6,098 nt of DNA from NCBI GenBank assembly GCA_019689775.1, contig JADGGV010000262.1, positions 1 to 6,098 of the forward strand, in the 5' to 3' direction. The DNA is from Gemmatimonadota bacterium (GTDB lineage Bacteria; Gemmatimonadota; Gemmatimonadetes; Longimicrobiales; RSA9). The notes beneath the pieces are model-generated. The model was not told where the DNA came from, did not search any database, and worked only from the letters and a program-made list of their open reading frames with translations. Position numbers and translations under genes: made by a program. Positions 1-6,056 of the stretch are shown one piece after another; within the stretch, counting starts at the first letter, position 1, and every line of letters starts with the position of its first letter.

Positions 1-24
1 CCCCCCGGCATTACCTTCAGCTCC

Positions 25-1257
25 ATGAGCGCGCCCCCGCCCCGCGACCGCCGCATCCTCCTCGTCGACTGCGACGCGTACTTCGTCCAGGTCGCGCGGC
101 TGGAGGACCCCGAGGGCGCGGGGCGGCAGGAGTACCTGCTCGTCGGCGGGCGGCCCGAGGGGCGCGGCGTGGTGACGTCGGCGTCCTACGCCTGCCGGCC
201 GTATGGCGTGCGCAGCGGGATGCCGATGGCGCAGGCGCTGCGCCTCTGCCCGCGGGCGGTGCGCGTGCCCGTGCCGCGCGCGGCCTGCGCGCGCAAGCAC
301 CGGGAGATCCGCGCGGTGCTCGAGCGCTTCGCGCCCGTCGTCTCGCCGGCCTCGATCGACGAGTTCTACCTCGACCTCACCGGCACCGAGGCGCTCTACC
401 GGCACGCGCCGCTGGCGGAGGTCGCGGAGCGCATCCGCGCCGCGGTGCGCGAGGAGACGCGCATCGACGTGTCGGTGGGCGGCGGCACGTCGCGCCTCGT
501 GGCCAAGCTCGCCGTGCGCCGCGCGAAGCCCGCGGGCGTCTACGTCGTGCCGCCGGGCGGCGAGGCGGCGTTCGTCGCCCAGCTCCAGCTCGCGGCGCTC
601 CCCGGCGTCGGGCCGAAGCTCCAGGAGCGCCTGCGCCGCCTCGGCATGGTGAGCGTGGCGGATGCGCTGAAGCACGGGCGGAAGGCGCTCTGCGACTGGC
701 TCGGCGAGAGCACGGGCGCGTGGCTGGACGACCGCATCCGCGGGATCGACCCCACGCCGGTCGAGCCGCCCGGCCAGGCGAAGTCCGTGAGCCGCGAGGA
801 GACGTTCCCGAAGGACGTGAACGACGACGCGGTGCTGGATGCCGAGCTGCTCCGCCTGGCGATGCGCGCCGCGGCCGACCTGCGCCAGGACGGGCTGCGC
901 GCGCGCACCGTGACGGTCAAGCTGCGCGACGGCGACTTCACGACCCGCCAGGCCAGCCGCACGCTCCCCCGCCCCGTCGAGACCGACCGCGCCGTCTACC
1001 GCATCGCGCGCGAGCTGCTCGCCCGCCTGCGCGCCGAGCGGCGCGTCGGCGCGCGGCTCCTCGGCGTCGGCCTCTCGCAGCTCACGCCGGGCGACGGGCC
1101 CGCGCAGCTCGCGCTCTTCGAGGATCCCGCCGCCGCGAGCCTCGAGACCGAGCGCGACCGCGCCCTCGCCCGCGCGCTCGACGCCGTCCGCGCGCGCTTC
1201 GGCGCCCGCAGCATCCTCCCCGGGAAGATCGCGGGCGCCGAGAGCGAAGCCGGGTGA
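25..1257 (+). CDS. dinB: DNA polymerase IV (Y-family translesion polymerase)
   Basis: A 410-residue error-prone polymerase that copies past damaged template bases. The palm carries the metal ligands D15 (VDCDAYF) and D112-E113 (SIDEFYLD), so it looks catalytically active. F20 sits at the steric-gate position that excludes ribonucleotides. The fingers motif SYACRPYGVRSGMP spans about 54-67. A helix-hairpin-helix thumb motif, LPGVGPK, is at 192-198. The little finger begins near SVSREETF (254-261). QLALF at 361-365 matches the sliding-clamp binding consensus QLxLF, with a short Ala/Glu-rich tail after it. Length is slightly above the usual 350-400. The intact active site argues against ImuB, which lacks these acidic residues. 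The ATG at 25 is the only visible start, but no Shine-Dalgarno is evident and the frame is open to the window edge, so an earlier start cannot be excluded. No LexA box can be assessed because only 24 upstream bases are present. Confidence 0.95.
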   Translation: MSAPPPRDRRILLVDCDAYFVQVARLEDPEGAGRQEYLLVGGRPEGRGVVTSASYACRPYGVRSGMPMAQALRLCPRAVRVPVPRAACARKHREIRAVLERFAPVVSPASIDEFYLDLTGTEALYRHAPLAEVAERIRAAVREETRIDVSVGGGTSRLVAKLAVRRAKPAGVYVVPPGGEAAFVAQLQLAALPGVGPKLQERLRRLGMVSVADALKHGRKALCDWLGESTGAWLDDRIRGIDPTPVEPPGQAKSVSREETFPKDVNDDAVLDAELLRLAMRAAADLRQDGLRARTVTVKLRDGDFTTRQASRTLPRPVETDRAVYRIARELLARLRAERRVGARLLGVGLSQLTPGDGPAQLALFEDPAAASLETERDRALARALDAVRARFGARSILPGKIAGAESEAG

Positions 1258-1287
1258 GGCCGCGTCGTCCTGGCCGGCGGCCGCGGC
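1258..1287. terminator. Possible bidirectional hairpin between dinB and ndh
   Basis: The 30-base gap between the convergent stop codons contains GGCCGC (1258-1263) and its perfect complement GCGGCC (1277-1282), separated by 13 bases. A short GC-rich stem here could end transcription from both sides. There is no T-run on either strand and six-base matches are common in DNA this GC-rich, so the call is weak. Confidence 0.25.
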
Positions 1288-2694
1288 TTAGCGCCCATCC
1301 GCTCGCGGGGCTGTCGCGTCCGGCGCGGGCGCGCGCAGCGGCCGGGTCCAGGTGGCGGCCGGCGCCGCGGAGGCCGGGAGCTGGTCGCCCCCGAGCTTGC
1401 AGTCGATGCCGGGCCCGCCGTGCAGCGCCCGCACCAGCTCCATTCCCTGGCTCCCCGTGATCAGCCGGATCCCCTGGCGGTAGAACAGGTAGCTCCACGC
1501 CCACTGGATCAGCACGATCACGCGGTTGCGGAAGCCGATCAGGTACGCGATGTGGATGAACAGCCAGGCCAGCCACGCGAGCGTGCCGGAGAGGCGGATC
1601 TTGCCGAGGTCGGCCACGGCCGCGCCGCGTCCGATCACGGCCAGCGAGCCTTTGTCCCAGTAGTGGAACGGCTCGCGGGGGCGCCCCTCGACCTCGCGGC
1701 GGATCGTCCGGCCGACGTACTTCCCCATCTGGATGGCGGCGGGCGCCACGCCCGGCACCGGCGCGCCGTCCTGCTCCACGTGCGCGAGGTCGCCGATGAC
1801 GAAGACCTCGGGGTGACCGGGCACCGAGAGGTCGCGGTCGACGATCACGCGGCCGGCGCGGTCGAGCGGCGCGCCCAGCGAGCGGCCCAGCTCCGAGGCG
1901 GCCACGCCCGCCGCCCAGAAGACGTTCCCCGTCTCGATCACCTCCGCGCCGACGTGGACGGCGTCCCGCGTGATATCGGTGACGAGCGCGTTCGTGCGCA
2001 CCTCGACGCCGAGGCGCTCGAGCTGGCGCCGCGCCTTCGCCGACAGCTCCGGCGGGTACGGCGGCAGCACCCGGTCCGAGCCTTCCAGCAGGATGATCCG
2101 CGCCGAGGCCGTGTCGATCGCATCGAACTCCCGCGGCAGCGCCTTGTGCGCGATCTCGGCCATCGTGCCGGCCAGCTCCACGCCGGTCGGGCCGCCCCCG
2201 ACGATCACGAACGTCAGCAGTCGGCGCCGCAACGCCGGATCCGATTCGCGCTCCGCCGCCTCGAACGCCAGCAGGAAGCGACGCCGGATCTCCGTGGCGT
2301 CGTCGACCGTCTTCAGCCCCGGCGCCAGCTCCGCCCACTCCGGGTGCCCGAAGTAGGCGTGCGTCGCCCCCGTCGCCACGACGAGGTAGTCGTACGTGAG
2401 GCTGCCGTCCGCCAGGTGCACGATCCGCCGCTCCGTGTCCACACTGGTGACCTCGGCCATCCACACGGCGCGGACGTTCTTCTGCCGCCGCAGGATGCCG
2501 CGGATCGGCCCCGCGATGTCGCCCGGCGACAGCGCGGCCGTCGCCACCTGGTAGAGCAGCGGCTGGAACAGGTGGAAGTTGCGGCGGTCCACCACCGTGA
2601 TGGTGACGGGCGCCTTCTTCAGCGCCCGCGCGGCATAGAGTCCGCCGAACCCGGCCCCGAGGATCACCACGTGGGGAAGGTCTCTATCGGTCAT
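1288..2694 (-). CDS. ndh: Type II NADH:quinone oxidoreductase (NDH-2)
   Basis: A 468-residue single-subunit FAD enzyme that oxidises NADH and reduces membrane quinone without pumping protons. The N-terminal FAD Rossmann motif is G13-A-G15-F-G17-G18, with acidic D36 closing its second strand. A second Rossmann fold for NADH has GGGPTGVE at 166-173; E204 after its second strand suggests NADH over NADPH. WAAGV (260-264) and VFVIGD (297-302) complete the FAD site. PGVAPAAIQMG (314-324) matches the quinone-site region of the family. The hydrophobic and amphipathic stretch 371-412 (AWLAWLFIHIAYLIGF and following residues) is the usual membrane-anchoring C-terminus. Residues 437-468 form an Ala/Pro-rich tail beyond the typical family end. 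A GGGG run (2700-2703) five bases before the ATG is only a weak ribosome site, but the start fits the short N-terminus before the FAD fold. Convergent with dinB; divergent from the START-like gene. Other FAD oxidoreductases are less likely because of the C-terminal anchor. Confidence 0.94.
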   Translation of the reverse strand: MTDRDLPHVVILGAGFGGLYAARALKKAPVTITVVDRRNFHLFQPLLYQVATAALSPGDIAGPIRGILRRQKNVRAVWMAEVTSVDTERRIVHLADGSLTYDYLVVATGATHAYFGHPEWAELAPGLKTVDDATEIRRRFLLAFEAAERESDPALRRRLLTFVIVGGGPTGVELAGTMAEIAHKALPREFDAIDTASARIILLEGSDRVLPPYPPELSAKARRQLERLGVEVRTNALVTDITRDAVHVGAEVIETGNVFWAAGVAASELGRSLGAPLDRAGRVIVDRDLSVPGHPEVFVIGDLAHVEQDGAPVPGVAPAAIQMGKYVGRTIRREVEGRPREPFHYWDKGSLAVIGRGAAVADLGKIRLSGTLAWLAWLFIHIAYLIGFRNRVIVLIQWAWSYLFYRQGIRLITGSQGMELVRALHGGPGIDCKLGGDQLPASAAPAATWTRPLRAPAPDATAPRADGR

Positions 2695-2725
2695 GTCGAC
2701 CCCGTTCGTTCCGGTTCTCGTGTGG

Positions 2726-2742
2726 GCCCGACCCCGTCGGGC
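2726..2742. repeat. Hairpin in the ndh leader
   Basis: GCCCGA (2726-2731) and TCGGGC (2737-2742) form a perfect 6-bp stem around the 5-base loop CCCCG. It lies about 32 bases before the ndh start codon and would sit in the ndh 5' leader RNA if transcription starts further upstream. It has no T-run on the ndh strand, so it is not an obvious terminator. It could be incidental. Confidence 0.35.
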
Positions 2743-2754
2743 TTGCGCCGCGTC

Positions 2755-2768
2755 GCGCCAGGCGCCAG
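2755..2768. repeat. 7-bp tandem repeat in the ndh upstream region
   Basis: GCGCCAG occurs twice in direct succession (2755-2761 and 2762-2768). It is located between the leader hairpin and the 9-bp direct repeat. No known regulator site is recognised. Confidence 0.4.
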
Positions 2769-2773
2769 GGTCG

Positions 2774-2795
2774 ACCCATCCGCAAAACCCATCCG
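2774..2795. repeat. 9-bp direct repeat, possible operator
   Basis: ACCCATCCG is present at 2774-2782 and again at 2787-2795, separated by CAAA, giving a 13-base period. The AT-richer spacer stands out from its surroundings. Direct repeats near a start codon are sometimes regulator binding sites, and this one is about 80 bases upstream of ndh and 135 bases upstream of the START-like gene. The identity of any binding protein is unknown. Confidence 0.4.
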
Positions 2796-2918
2796 TGCGC
2801 CGCGAGGTTCGGGCCCGGCGGGGAGGCCGGCGAGCTCGGCCGGGCCAACGGCGACTTTCGCCGCGAGCCGGCCGGCGAGATCTTCCAGGCGAGCGATGGC
2901 GACGACGTTTCGTAGCCC

Positions 2919-2924
2919 GGAGGT
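2919..2924 (+). promoter_or_regulatory. Ribosome binding site of the START-like gene
   Basis: GGAGGT lies six bases before the ATG at 2931, an ideal Shine-Dalgarno and spacing. An in-frame TAG at 2913-2915 excludes any longer N-terminus. A second ATG at 2937 would be 12 bases away and is less well placed. Together these fix the start at 2931. Confidence 0.85.
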
Positions 2925-2930
2925 GGGCGG

Positions 2931-3473
2931 ATGGTGATGGGGTTGGCGAAGGACGCGGGTCCGAGCGTCTTCGTCGGCCACGAGCGGACGCTGCCGGCGC
3001 CGCCCGAGCGCATCGGCCGGCTCGTCGACGCGCTCGGCTCCCCGGACGACGCGCTCTGGCCGGCCGACCGCTGGCCCGCGCTCCAGCTCGACAAGCCGCT
3101 CCAGGTCGGCGCCCGCGGCGGGCACGGGCCGATGCGCTACCACGTCGTCGCCCACGAGCCGGGTACGCTGGTGCGCTTCCGCTTCACCGGCCCGCCCGGC
3201 TTCGTGGGCGAGCACGAGTTCCTCGTCGAGCGCGCCGGGCGTGGGGCGAGCCGGCTCCGGCACGCCCTGACGCTGCGGCCGATCGGGAACGCCCGCCTCA
3301 CCTGGCCGCTGTTCTACGCGCCGCTGCACGACGCGCTGATCGAGGACCTCATGGACCGCGCGGAGGCCGTCGTGAAGGGGGAGCCGTACGCGCCGCGCGA
3401 GTGGTCGCGGCGGGTGCGTTTCCTTCGGCGCATCGCGAAGCGCTGGGGGGAGCGGCGCCCGGGGAGGATGTGA
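2931..3473 (+). CDS. SRPBCC (START-like / polyketide cyclase-type) family protein
   Basis: A 180-residue protein that reads as a single SRPBCC helix-grip domain, a fold that binds hydrophobic ligands in a deep cavity. The pattern is a first beta strand (VFVGHERTLPAPPERI, about 13-28), a region rich in Trp and Pro (LWPADRWPAL, 42-51), the stretch VGARGGHGPMRYHV (59-72), then EPGTLVRFRFTG (76-87) and EHEFLVE (94-100). The long C-terminal amphipathic helix typical of the fold is LHDALIEDLMDRAEAVV (132-148), followed by a strongly basic tail. There is no signal peptide or membrane span, so it is expected in the cytoplasm. The ligand and role are unknown; members act as aromatase/cyclases, lipid binders, stress proteins or toxin-like ratA homologues, and nothing here chooses among them. 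The gene is monocistronic by position. The stop codon is only four bases before a G-homopolymer, so the final residues rest on less certain sequence. Confidence 0.82.
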   Translation: MVMGLAKDAGPSVFVGHERTLPAPPERIGRLVDALGSPDDALWPADRWPALQLDKPLQVGARGGHGPMRYHVVAHEPGTLVRFRFTGPPGFVGEHEFLVERAGRGASRLRHALTLRPIGNARLTWPLFYAPLHDALIEDLMDRAEAVVKGEPYAPREWSRRVRFLRRIAKRWGERRPGRM

Positions 3474-3477
3474 AGGC

Positions 3478-3603
3478 GGGGGGGGGGGGGGCGCCCCCCC
3501 CCCCCCGCCACCCCGCCCCCCGCCCCCGCGCGCCGCCCCGCGCCCGGGGGGGGGGGGGGGGGGGCCGGGGTGGGGGGGCCGGGGGGGGGCCGGCGGCCCC
3601 CCC
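3478..3603. repeat. G/C homopolymer tract, probable sequencing or assembly artefact
   Basis: Almost every base is G or C in long runs: 14 G (3478-3491), then CG, then 13 C (3494-3506), a C-rich stretch, 19 G (3546-3564), and further G runs at 3567-3570, 3572-3578 and 3581-3589, closing with 7 C (3597-3603). Only one A and one T occur. The G14-CG-C13 segment is a near-perfect foldback palindrome. Runs like this are typical of signal loss read as G on two-colour Illumina instruments, present on both strands and then assembled. If genuine, the G runs separated by one or two bases would form a very stable G-quadruplex. The two sides of the tract may not be adjacent in the genome. Confidence 0.8.
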
Positions 3604-3614
3604 GCCCGAGGTCT

Positions 3615-3656
3615 CCGAGCGTCGCGTCGACTGGCCCGGCGCGCAGGCACGCTCGG
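3615..3656. repeat. 8-bp inverted repeat, possible terminator of the START-like gene
   Basis: CCGAGCGT (3615-3622) and ACGCTCGG (3649-3656) are perfect complements around a 26-base loop. It lies in the space between two convergent genes, where terminators are expected. There is no T-run on either strand. Its right arm overlaps the left arm of the next inverted repeat, so only one of the two stems can form at a time. Confidence 0.35.
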
Positions 3657-3729
3657 CACCGCCGTCGCGTCCGACTTCACCATGCCCGGCCACGGCGGCG
3701 CGGCACGGTGTCGCAACTTCGGTGCCGAG
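3652..3729. repeat. 10-bp inverted repeat just downstream of the histidine kinase
   Basis: CTCGGCACCG (3652-3661) is perfectly complementary to CGGTGCCGAG (3720-3729), with 58 bases between the arms. The right arm begins six bases beyond the kinase stop codon. It could protect the 3' end of the kinase mRNA or contribute to termination. It lacks a T-run. Five bases (3652-3656) are shared with the neighbouring 8-bp inverted repeat. Confidence 0.4.
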
Positions 3730-3735
3730 GCAGGC

Positions 3736-5556
3736 TCAGGTCGCCGGGAGGCGCAGCTCGAACGTGCTGCCGGCGCCGAGCTCGCTGCGCACGTGGACGT
3801 CGCCGCGGAGAAGGCGCGCCAGCCGCCGCGCGACGCTGAGGCCGAGGCCGCTCCCGCCGGCCCGCCGGGTGTCCGCGCTGTCCACCTGCCAGAACGGCTC
3901 GAAGACCTGCTCGAGGTGCTCGGGCGCGATGCCGATGCCGGTGTCGCGCACCTCGAAGAGCGCCCAGCCGTGCTCGACGCGGAGCGACAGCGTGACCTGC
4001 CCCCGCTCGGTGTACTTCACGGCGTTCGTGAGCAAGTTCAGCAGGATCTGCCGGAGCTTGGCCCGGTCGGTGTGGATCGGCGCGATCCGGGTGGGGAGCT
4101 CGACGCGGAACGTGAGACCGGCCCGGGTGGCGGCGGGCTCGATGAGCGTGGCGACCTCGGAGACGACGGCGTCGATCGCGACCGGCTCGAGGGTGACGGG
4201 TTCCTTCGCTTCCTCCAGGCGACGGTAGGAGAGGATCTGCTCGACCAGCGCCTGCTGGTGCCAGGCGCTGAGGCGGATCCGCTCGACGTACGTCCGCGCC
4301 AGCTCGGGCAACTCGACGGGGATCCCGCCGAGGAGCAGGTCCGCGTAGCCGATGACGGTGGTGAGCGGCGTGCGCAGCTCGTGCGAGATGATGCCGAGGA
4401 ACTCCGACTTGGCGCGGCTCGCCGCCTGCGCCGCCTGGTAGTGGCGCGCGTTGTCGAGCGCCAGCGCGGCGCGGTCGGCCAGCTCGGCGGCGAGCAGGAT
4501 GTCGCGCCCCTGGAAGCGCGGCTTTCCCGCGAGCAACACGAGCGCGCCGATCACCTCCCCGCGCGTGACCAGCGGCGCGACGACGCCACGCCGGGGGATG
4601 CCCTCGCGCACGGCGTCCACGAAGTCCGTCGCTGCGGCGTCCTTCGGGGGGCGCGAGCGGGCCGGGATGAGCTGCGGGGCGGCCGTCTCCATCGCGCGTT
4701 GCAGCGCCCGCCGGACCGCGGCCGAGTCGCTCGGGCTCGCGCGCTCGCCCTGGATGTGTCCCGCCGAGCCGACGAGCCGCGGCCGCCCGCCCTCGACGAG
4801 GTAGACGGCGGCGTACTCCGCCAGCGACGCGGCCAGCTCGACGAGCCCCTGCACCACCGCGCTCGGGTCCAGCGTCCCGCCCAACACCCGGCTGGCGTTC
4901 GCGAGGAACTCCGCGCGCCGCGCCTCGCTCTCCGCCTCGAGCCGCGCCGCGTGCTCCCGGATCAGCCCGCGCGCGCTCTCGGCCGCCCGCTCCCGCAGCG
5001 TCACGTCCCGCAGCATCCAGCGGAACTCGACGGGCGCATCCGCCGTGCGGACCATCGCCGCGGTCACGGCCACCGGCACCGGCGGCCGGCCGGGGGCCGC
5101 CACCCGCCCCGTCCACTCCTCCATCCGCTCCCCGGCGACGACGCGCCGGAAGCGCCGCCGCACCTCGCGCCGGTCCTCACGGGCCACGAACTGTTGGATC
5201 GGCTGCCCGATCAGCGACTCCGCGGGGACGCCCAGCAGCTCGACCGCGGCCCGGTTCGTCTCCAGGATCGTCCCGTCCGCATCCGTGACGATGTACCCGT
5301 CCGGCGCCAGCTCGAAGAGGTCGCGGTAGCGCTGCCGCTCCAGCTCCGCCTCCAGCCGCGCCGCCGACAGCGCCTCGTTCTGCGCGAGTAGCTCTTCCTC
5401 CGTCTCCTGAAGCTCCTGAAGGGCCCCGGCCAGCTCGTCGATCAGCGCGGTGATGATCGGCACGGCGGCGGCACCGAGCGGAACCTGCTGCTCGCGGAGC
5501 GCGAGGAGCCGTTCGCGGGTCAGCCGGATCTGCTGTTGGAGCAGCTCTGCGTCCAT
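3736..5556 (-). CDS. PAS-GAF sensor histidine kinase (orphan, soluble)
   Basis: A 606-residue two-component sensor kinase that would autophosphorylate and pass phosphate to an unknown response regulator. The N-terminal 75 residues are Leu/Glu/Gln-rich helix, likely coiled coil. A PAS domain follows (about 76-190, starting YRDLFELAPDGYIVTD), then a helical linker, then a GAF domain (about 212-375, containing RRGVVAPLVTRGEVIGALVLL). HisKA begins near 382; H392 in SHELRTPLT is the phosphorylation site. The ATPase domain has the N box with N507 and N511, the G1 box DTGIGI (538-543), FEPFW (552-556) and the G2 box GGSGLGL (567-573), so all catalytic elements are intact. No membrane segment or signal peptide is seen, suggesting a cytoplasmic sensor of a diffusible signal or redox state. 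The frame is open to 5781, but the preceding 75 codons are Pro/Ala/Arg-rich and cross a strong hairpin, so the ATG at 5556 is preferred. It has no clear Shine-Dalgarno. No response regulator is adjacent. Confidence 0.93.
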   Translation of the reverse strand: MDAELLQQQIRLTRERLLALREQQVPLGAAAVPIITALIDELAGALQELQETEEELLAQNEALSAARLEAELERQRYRDLFELAPDGYIVTDADGTILETNRAAVELLGVPAESLIGQPIQQFVAREDRREVRRRFRRVVAGERMEEWTGRVAAPGRPPVPVAVTAAMVRTADAPVEFRWMLRDVTLRERAAESARGLIREHAARLEAESEARRAEFLANASRVLGGTLDPSAVVQGLVELAASLAEYAAVYLVEGGRPRLVGSAGHIQGERASPSDSAAVRRALQRAMETAAPQLIPARSRPPKDAAATDFVDAVREGIPRRGVVAPLVTRGEVIGALVLLAGKPRFQGRDILLAAELADRAALALDNARHYQAAQAASRAKSEFLGIISHELRTPLTTVIGYADLLLGGIPVELPELARTYVERIRLSAWHQQALVEQILSYRRLEEAKEPVTLEPVAIDAVVSEVATLIEPAATRAGLTFRVELPTRIAPIHTDRAKLRQILLNLLTNAVKYTERGQVTLSLRVEHGWALFEVRDTGIGIAPEHLEQVFEPFWQVDSADTRRAGGSGLGLSVARRLARLLRGDVHVRSELGAGSTFELRLPAT

Positions 5557-5574
5557 GCGATGGCACGGAACGAC

Positions 5575-5605
5575 GCGGCCCGCCGTCGCCGGGACGGCGG
5601 GCCGC
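5575..5605 (-). terminator. Strong 13-bp hairpin upstream of the kinase start
   Basis: GCGGCCCGCCGTC (5575-5587) and GACGGCGGGCCGC (5593-5605) pair perfectly over 13 bp around the 5-base loop GCCGG. It is by far the strongest short-range stem in the window. It ends 18 bases before the kinase ATG. It could terminate the transcript of the upstream membrane-protein gene or act as an attenuator or stability element in the kinase leader. No T-run follows in the kinase direction, only GTCGTT, so an intrinsic terminator of the classic form is not shown. Strand is assigned from the direction of both flanking genes. Confidence 0.5.
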
Positions 5606-5616
5606 ATCGTGGGCCG

Positions 5617-5632
5617 GGGCGGTGGACCGCCC
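5617..5632. repeat. Second small hairpin in the kinase leader
   Basis: GGGCGGT (5617-5623) and ACCGCCC (5626-5632) are perfect complements; sterically this is a 6-bp stem with loop TGGA. It stands 11 bases upstream (on the minus strand) of the 13-bp hairpin, so the leader RNA would carry two consecutive stems. Confidence 0.4.
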
Positions 5633-5792
5633 GCTTGAATCGTTCCAGGAAGCTCCCTGGCGCGCGTCGCCGGCGCGAGGAGCCCCGCGAGAAGCCGCGG
5701 CGTCGTCAGAGTCGGGGTTTCGGTGAAGGAGAGAACCGGGCCGTCCAGCGCCACAATGCACCGGCGCCGACGTGCGCGCAACCCCCGAGCCG

Positions 5793-6056
5793 CTACCGCA
5801 GGTAGATGTAGATGCCGTACGCGCCGATGCCGGCGCCGCCGACCATCAGGAGCGTGCCGGCGTCGCCGCCGACGATCGCGCCCGCCACGAAGAGGGCGCC
5901 CCCGGCGGCCATCAGCGCGATCCCCGGACCGTTCGAGGTCGCCGCCCGGCTCAACGTCGGCTCCACCCCCGACTCCTCCGCGACCGTGGCCGGCGCCAGG
6001 AGGCGCGCGTCCGCCAGGCCTGGCCGGAGCCGCTCCGCCGCGGCGCGCGCCGGCCC
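5793..6056 (-). CDS. Small two-helix membrane protein, 5' end missing
   Basis: The last 87 residues of a protein I do not recognise. A polar, Ala/Arg/Glu-rich part is followed by a Gly/Ala-rich hydrophobic segment (GIALMAAGGALFVAGAIVGG), a short Asp-containing turn, and a second hydrophobic segment (GTLLMVGGAGIGAYGIYIYL), ending in an Arg and TAG. Two closely spaced helices with a hairpin turn suggest an inner-membrane protein with both helix ends on the same side. The frame continues to the window edge, but the codons beyond 6056 are encoded by sequencing adapter, so the true N-terminus, start codon and any signal peptide are not present. Small glycine-rich proteins of this type are common hypotheticals in high-GC bacteria. 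Function is unknown, and no link to the downstream kinase is shown beyond sharing its strand. Confidence 0.6.
   Translation of the reverse strand, partial: GPARAAAERLRPGLADARLLAPATVAEESGVEPTLSRAATSNGPGIALMAAGGALFVAGAIVGGDAGTLLMVGGAGIGAYGIYIYLR

Larger units (their letters stand above)
2695..2930. promoter_or_regulatory. Divergent intergenic region between ndh and the START-like gene
   Basis: These 236 bases must hold the promoters of both flanking genes. I could not pick out convincing -35/-10 hexamers on either strand. What is visible is a group of short repeats on the ndh side: a hairpin, a 7-bp tandem repeat and a 9-bp direct repeat, listed separately. The side near 2800-2910 is plain GC-rich sequence with an 8-bp palindrome CGAGCTCG at 2831-2838. 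One minus-strand frame stays open across the region but has no start or family resemblance of its own. Confidence 0.5.
5557..5792. promoter_or_regulatory. Leader and spacer upstream of the histidine kinase
   Basis: These 236 bases separate the kinase from the small membrane protein upstream on the same strand. The spacing suggests the kinase is transcribed separately. The segment contains two hairpins, listed on their own. On the minus strand TTGCGC followed after 17 bases by CATTGT (near 5755-5785) is the best promoter-like pair I could find, but it matches the -10 consensus at only three positions, so it is not called. No other gene is supported. Confidence 0.45.

Noticed and set aside
25..1257. 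Reading the Y-family protein as the mutasome subunit ImuB
   Set aside because: ImuB lacks the catalytic carboxylates, whereas D15, D112 and E113 are all present here, and no imuA or dnaE2 neighbour is seen.
1420..2937. A 505-codon plus-strand open frame opposite ndh
   Set aside because: It is rich in Arg, His, Asp and Pro with no recognisable motif, and it runs exactly antisense to a gene with a complete NDH-2 motif set. Long antisense frames are expected at this GC content.
2896..2937. A 13-codon upstream open frame ending in a TGA that overlaps the START-like gene start
   Set aside because: It has no clear ribosome binding site, and the downstream gene has its own ideal one. There is no amino-acid pattern suggesting a leader peptide.
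2691..3716. A 341-codon minus-strand open frame covering the START-like gene and the ndh upstream region
   Set aside because: It includes poly-Pro/poly-Gly from the homopolymer tract and overlaps a gene with a good ribosome site. The part over 2700-2900 looks mildly protein-like but has no start or family match of its own.
3682..5391. A 569-codon plus-strand open frame opposite the histidine kinase
   Set aside because: Composition is Arg/Asp/Pro-rich and no domain is visible. The minus-strand kinase has every catalytic box, so this is its shadow.
5562..5580. TGGCAC at 5562-5567 as half of a sigma-54 promoter
   Set aside because: The matching TTGC-type element is not at the required spacing, and it would point away from the kinase.
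1258..5580. An 11-bp word (GGCCGCGTCGT) shared by the dinB/ndh gap at 1258-1268 and the kinase leader at 5570-5580 on the other strand
   Set aside because: Matches of this length are expected by chance in a GC-rich window of this size, and the surrounding sequences do not extend the match.
5557..5781. A 75-codon N-terminal extension of the histidine kinase
   Set aside because: The extra residues are Pro/Ala/Arg-rich, match no domain and cross a perfect 13-bp hairpin. The ATG at 5556 directly precedes the helical region.
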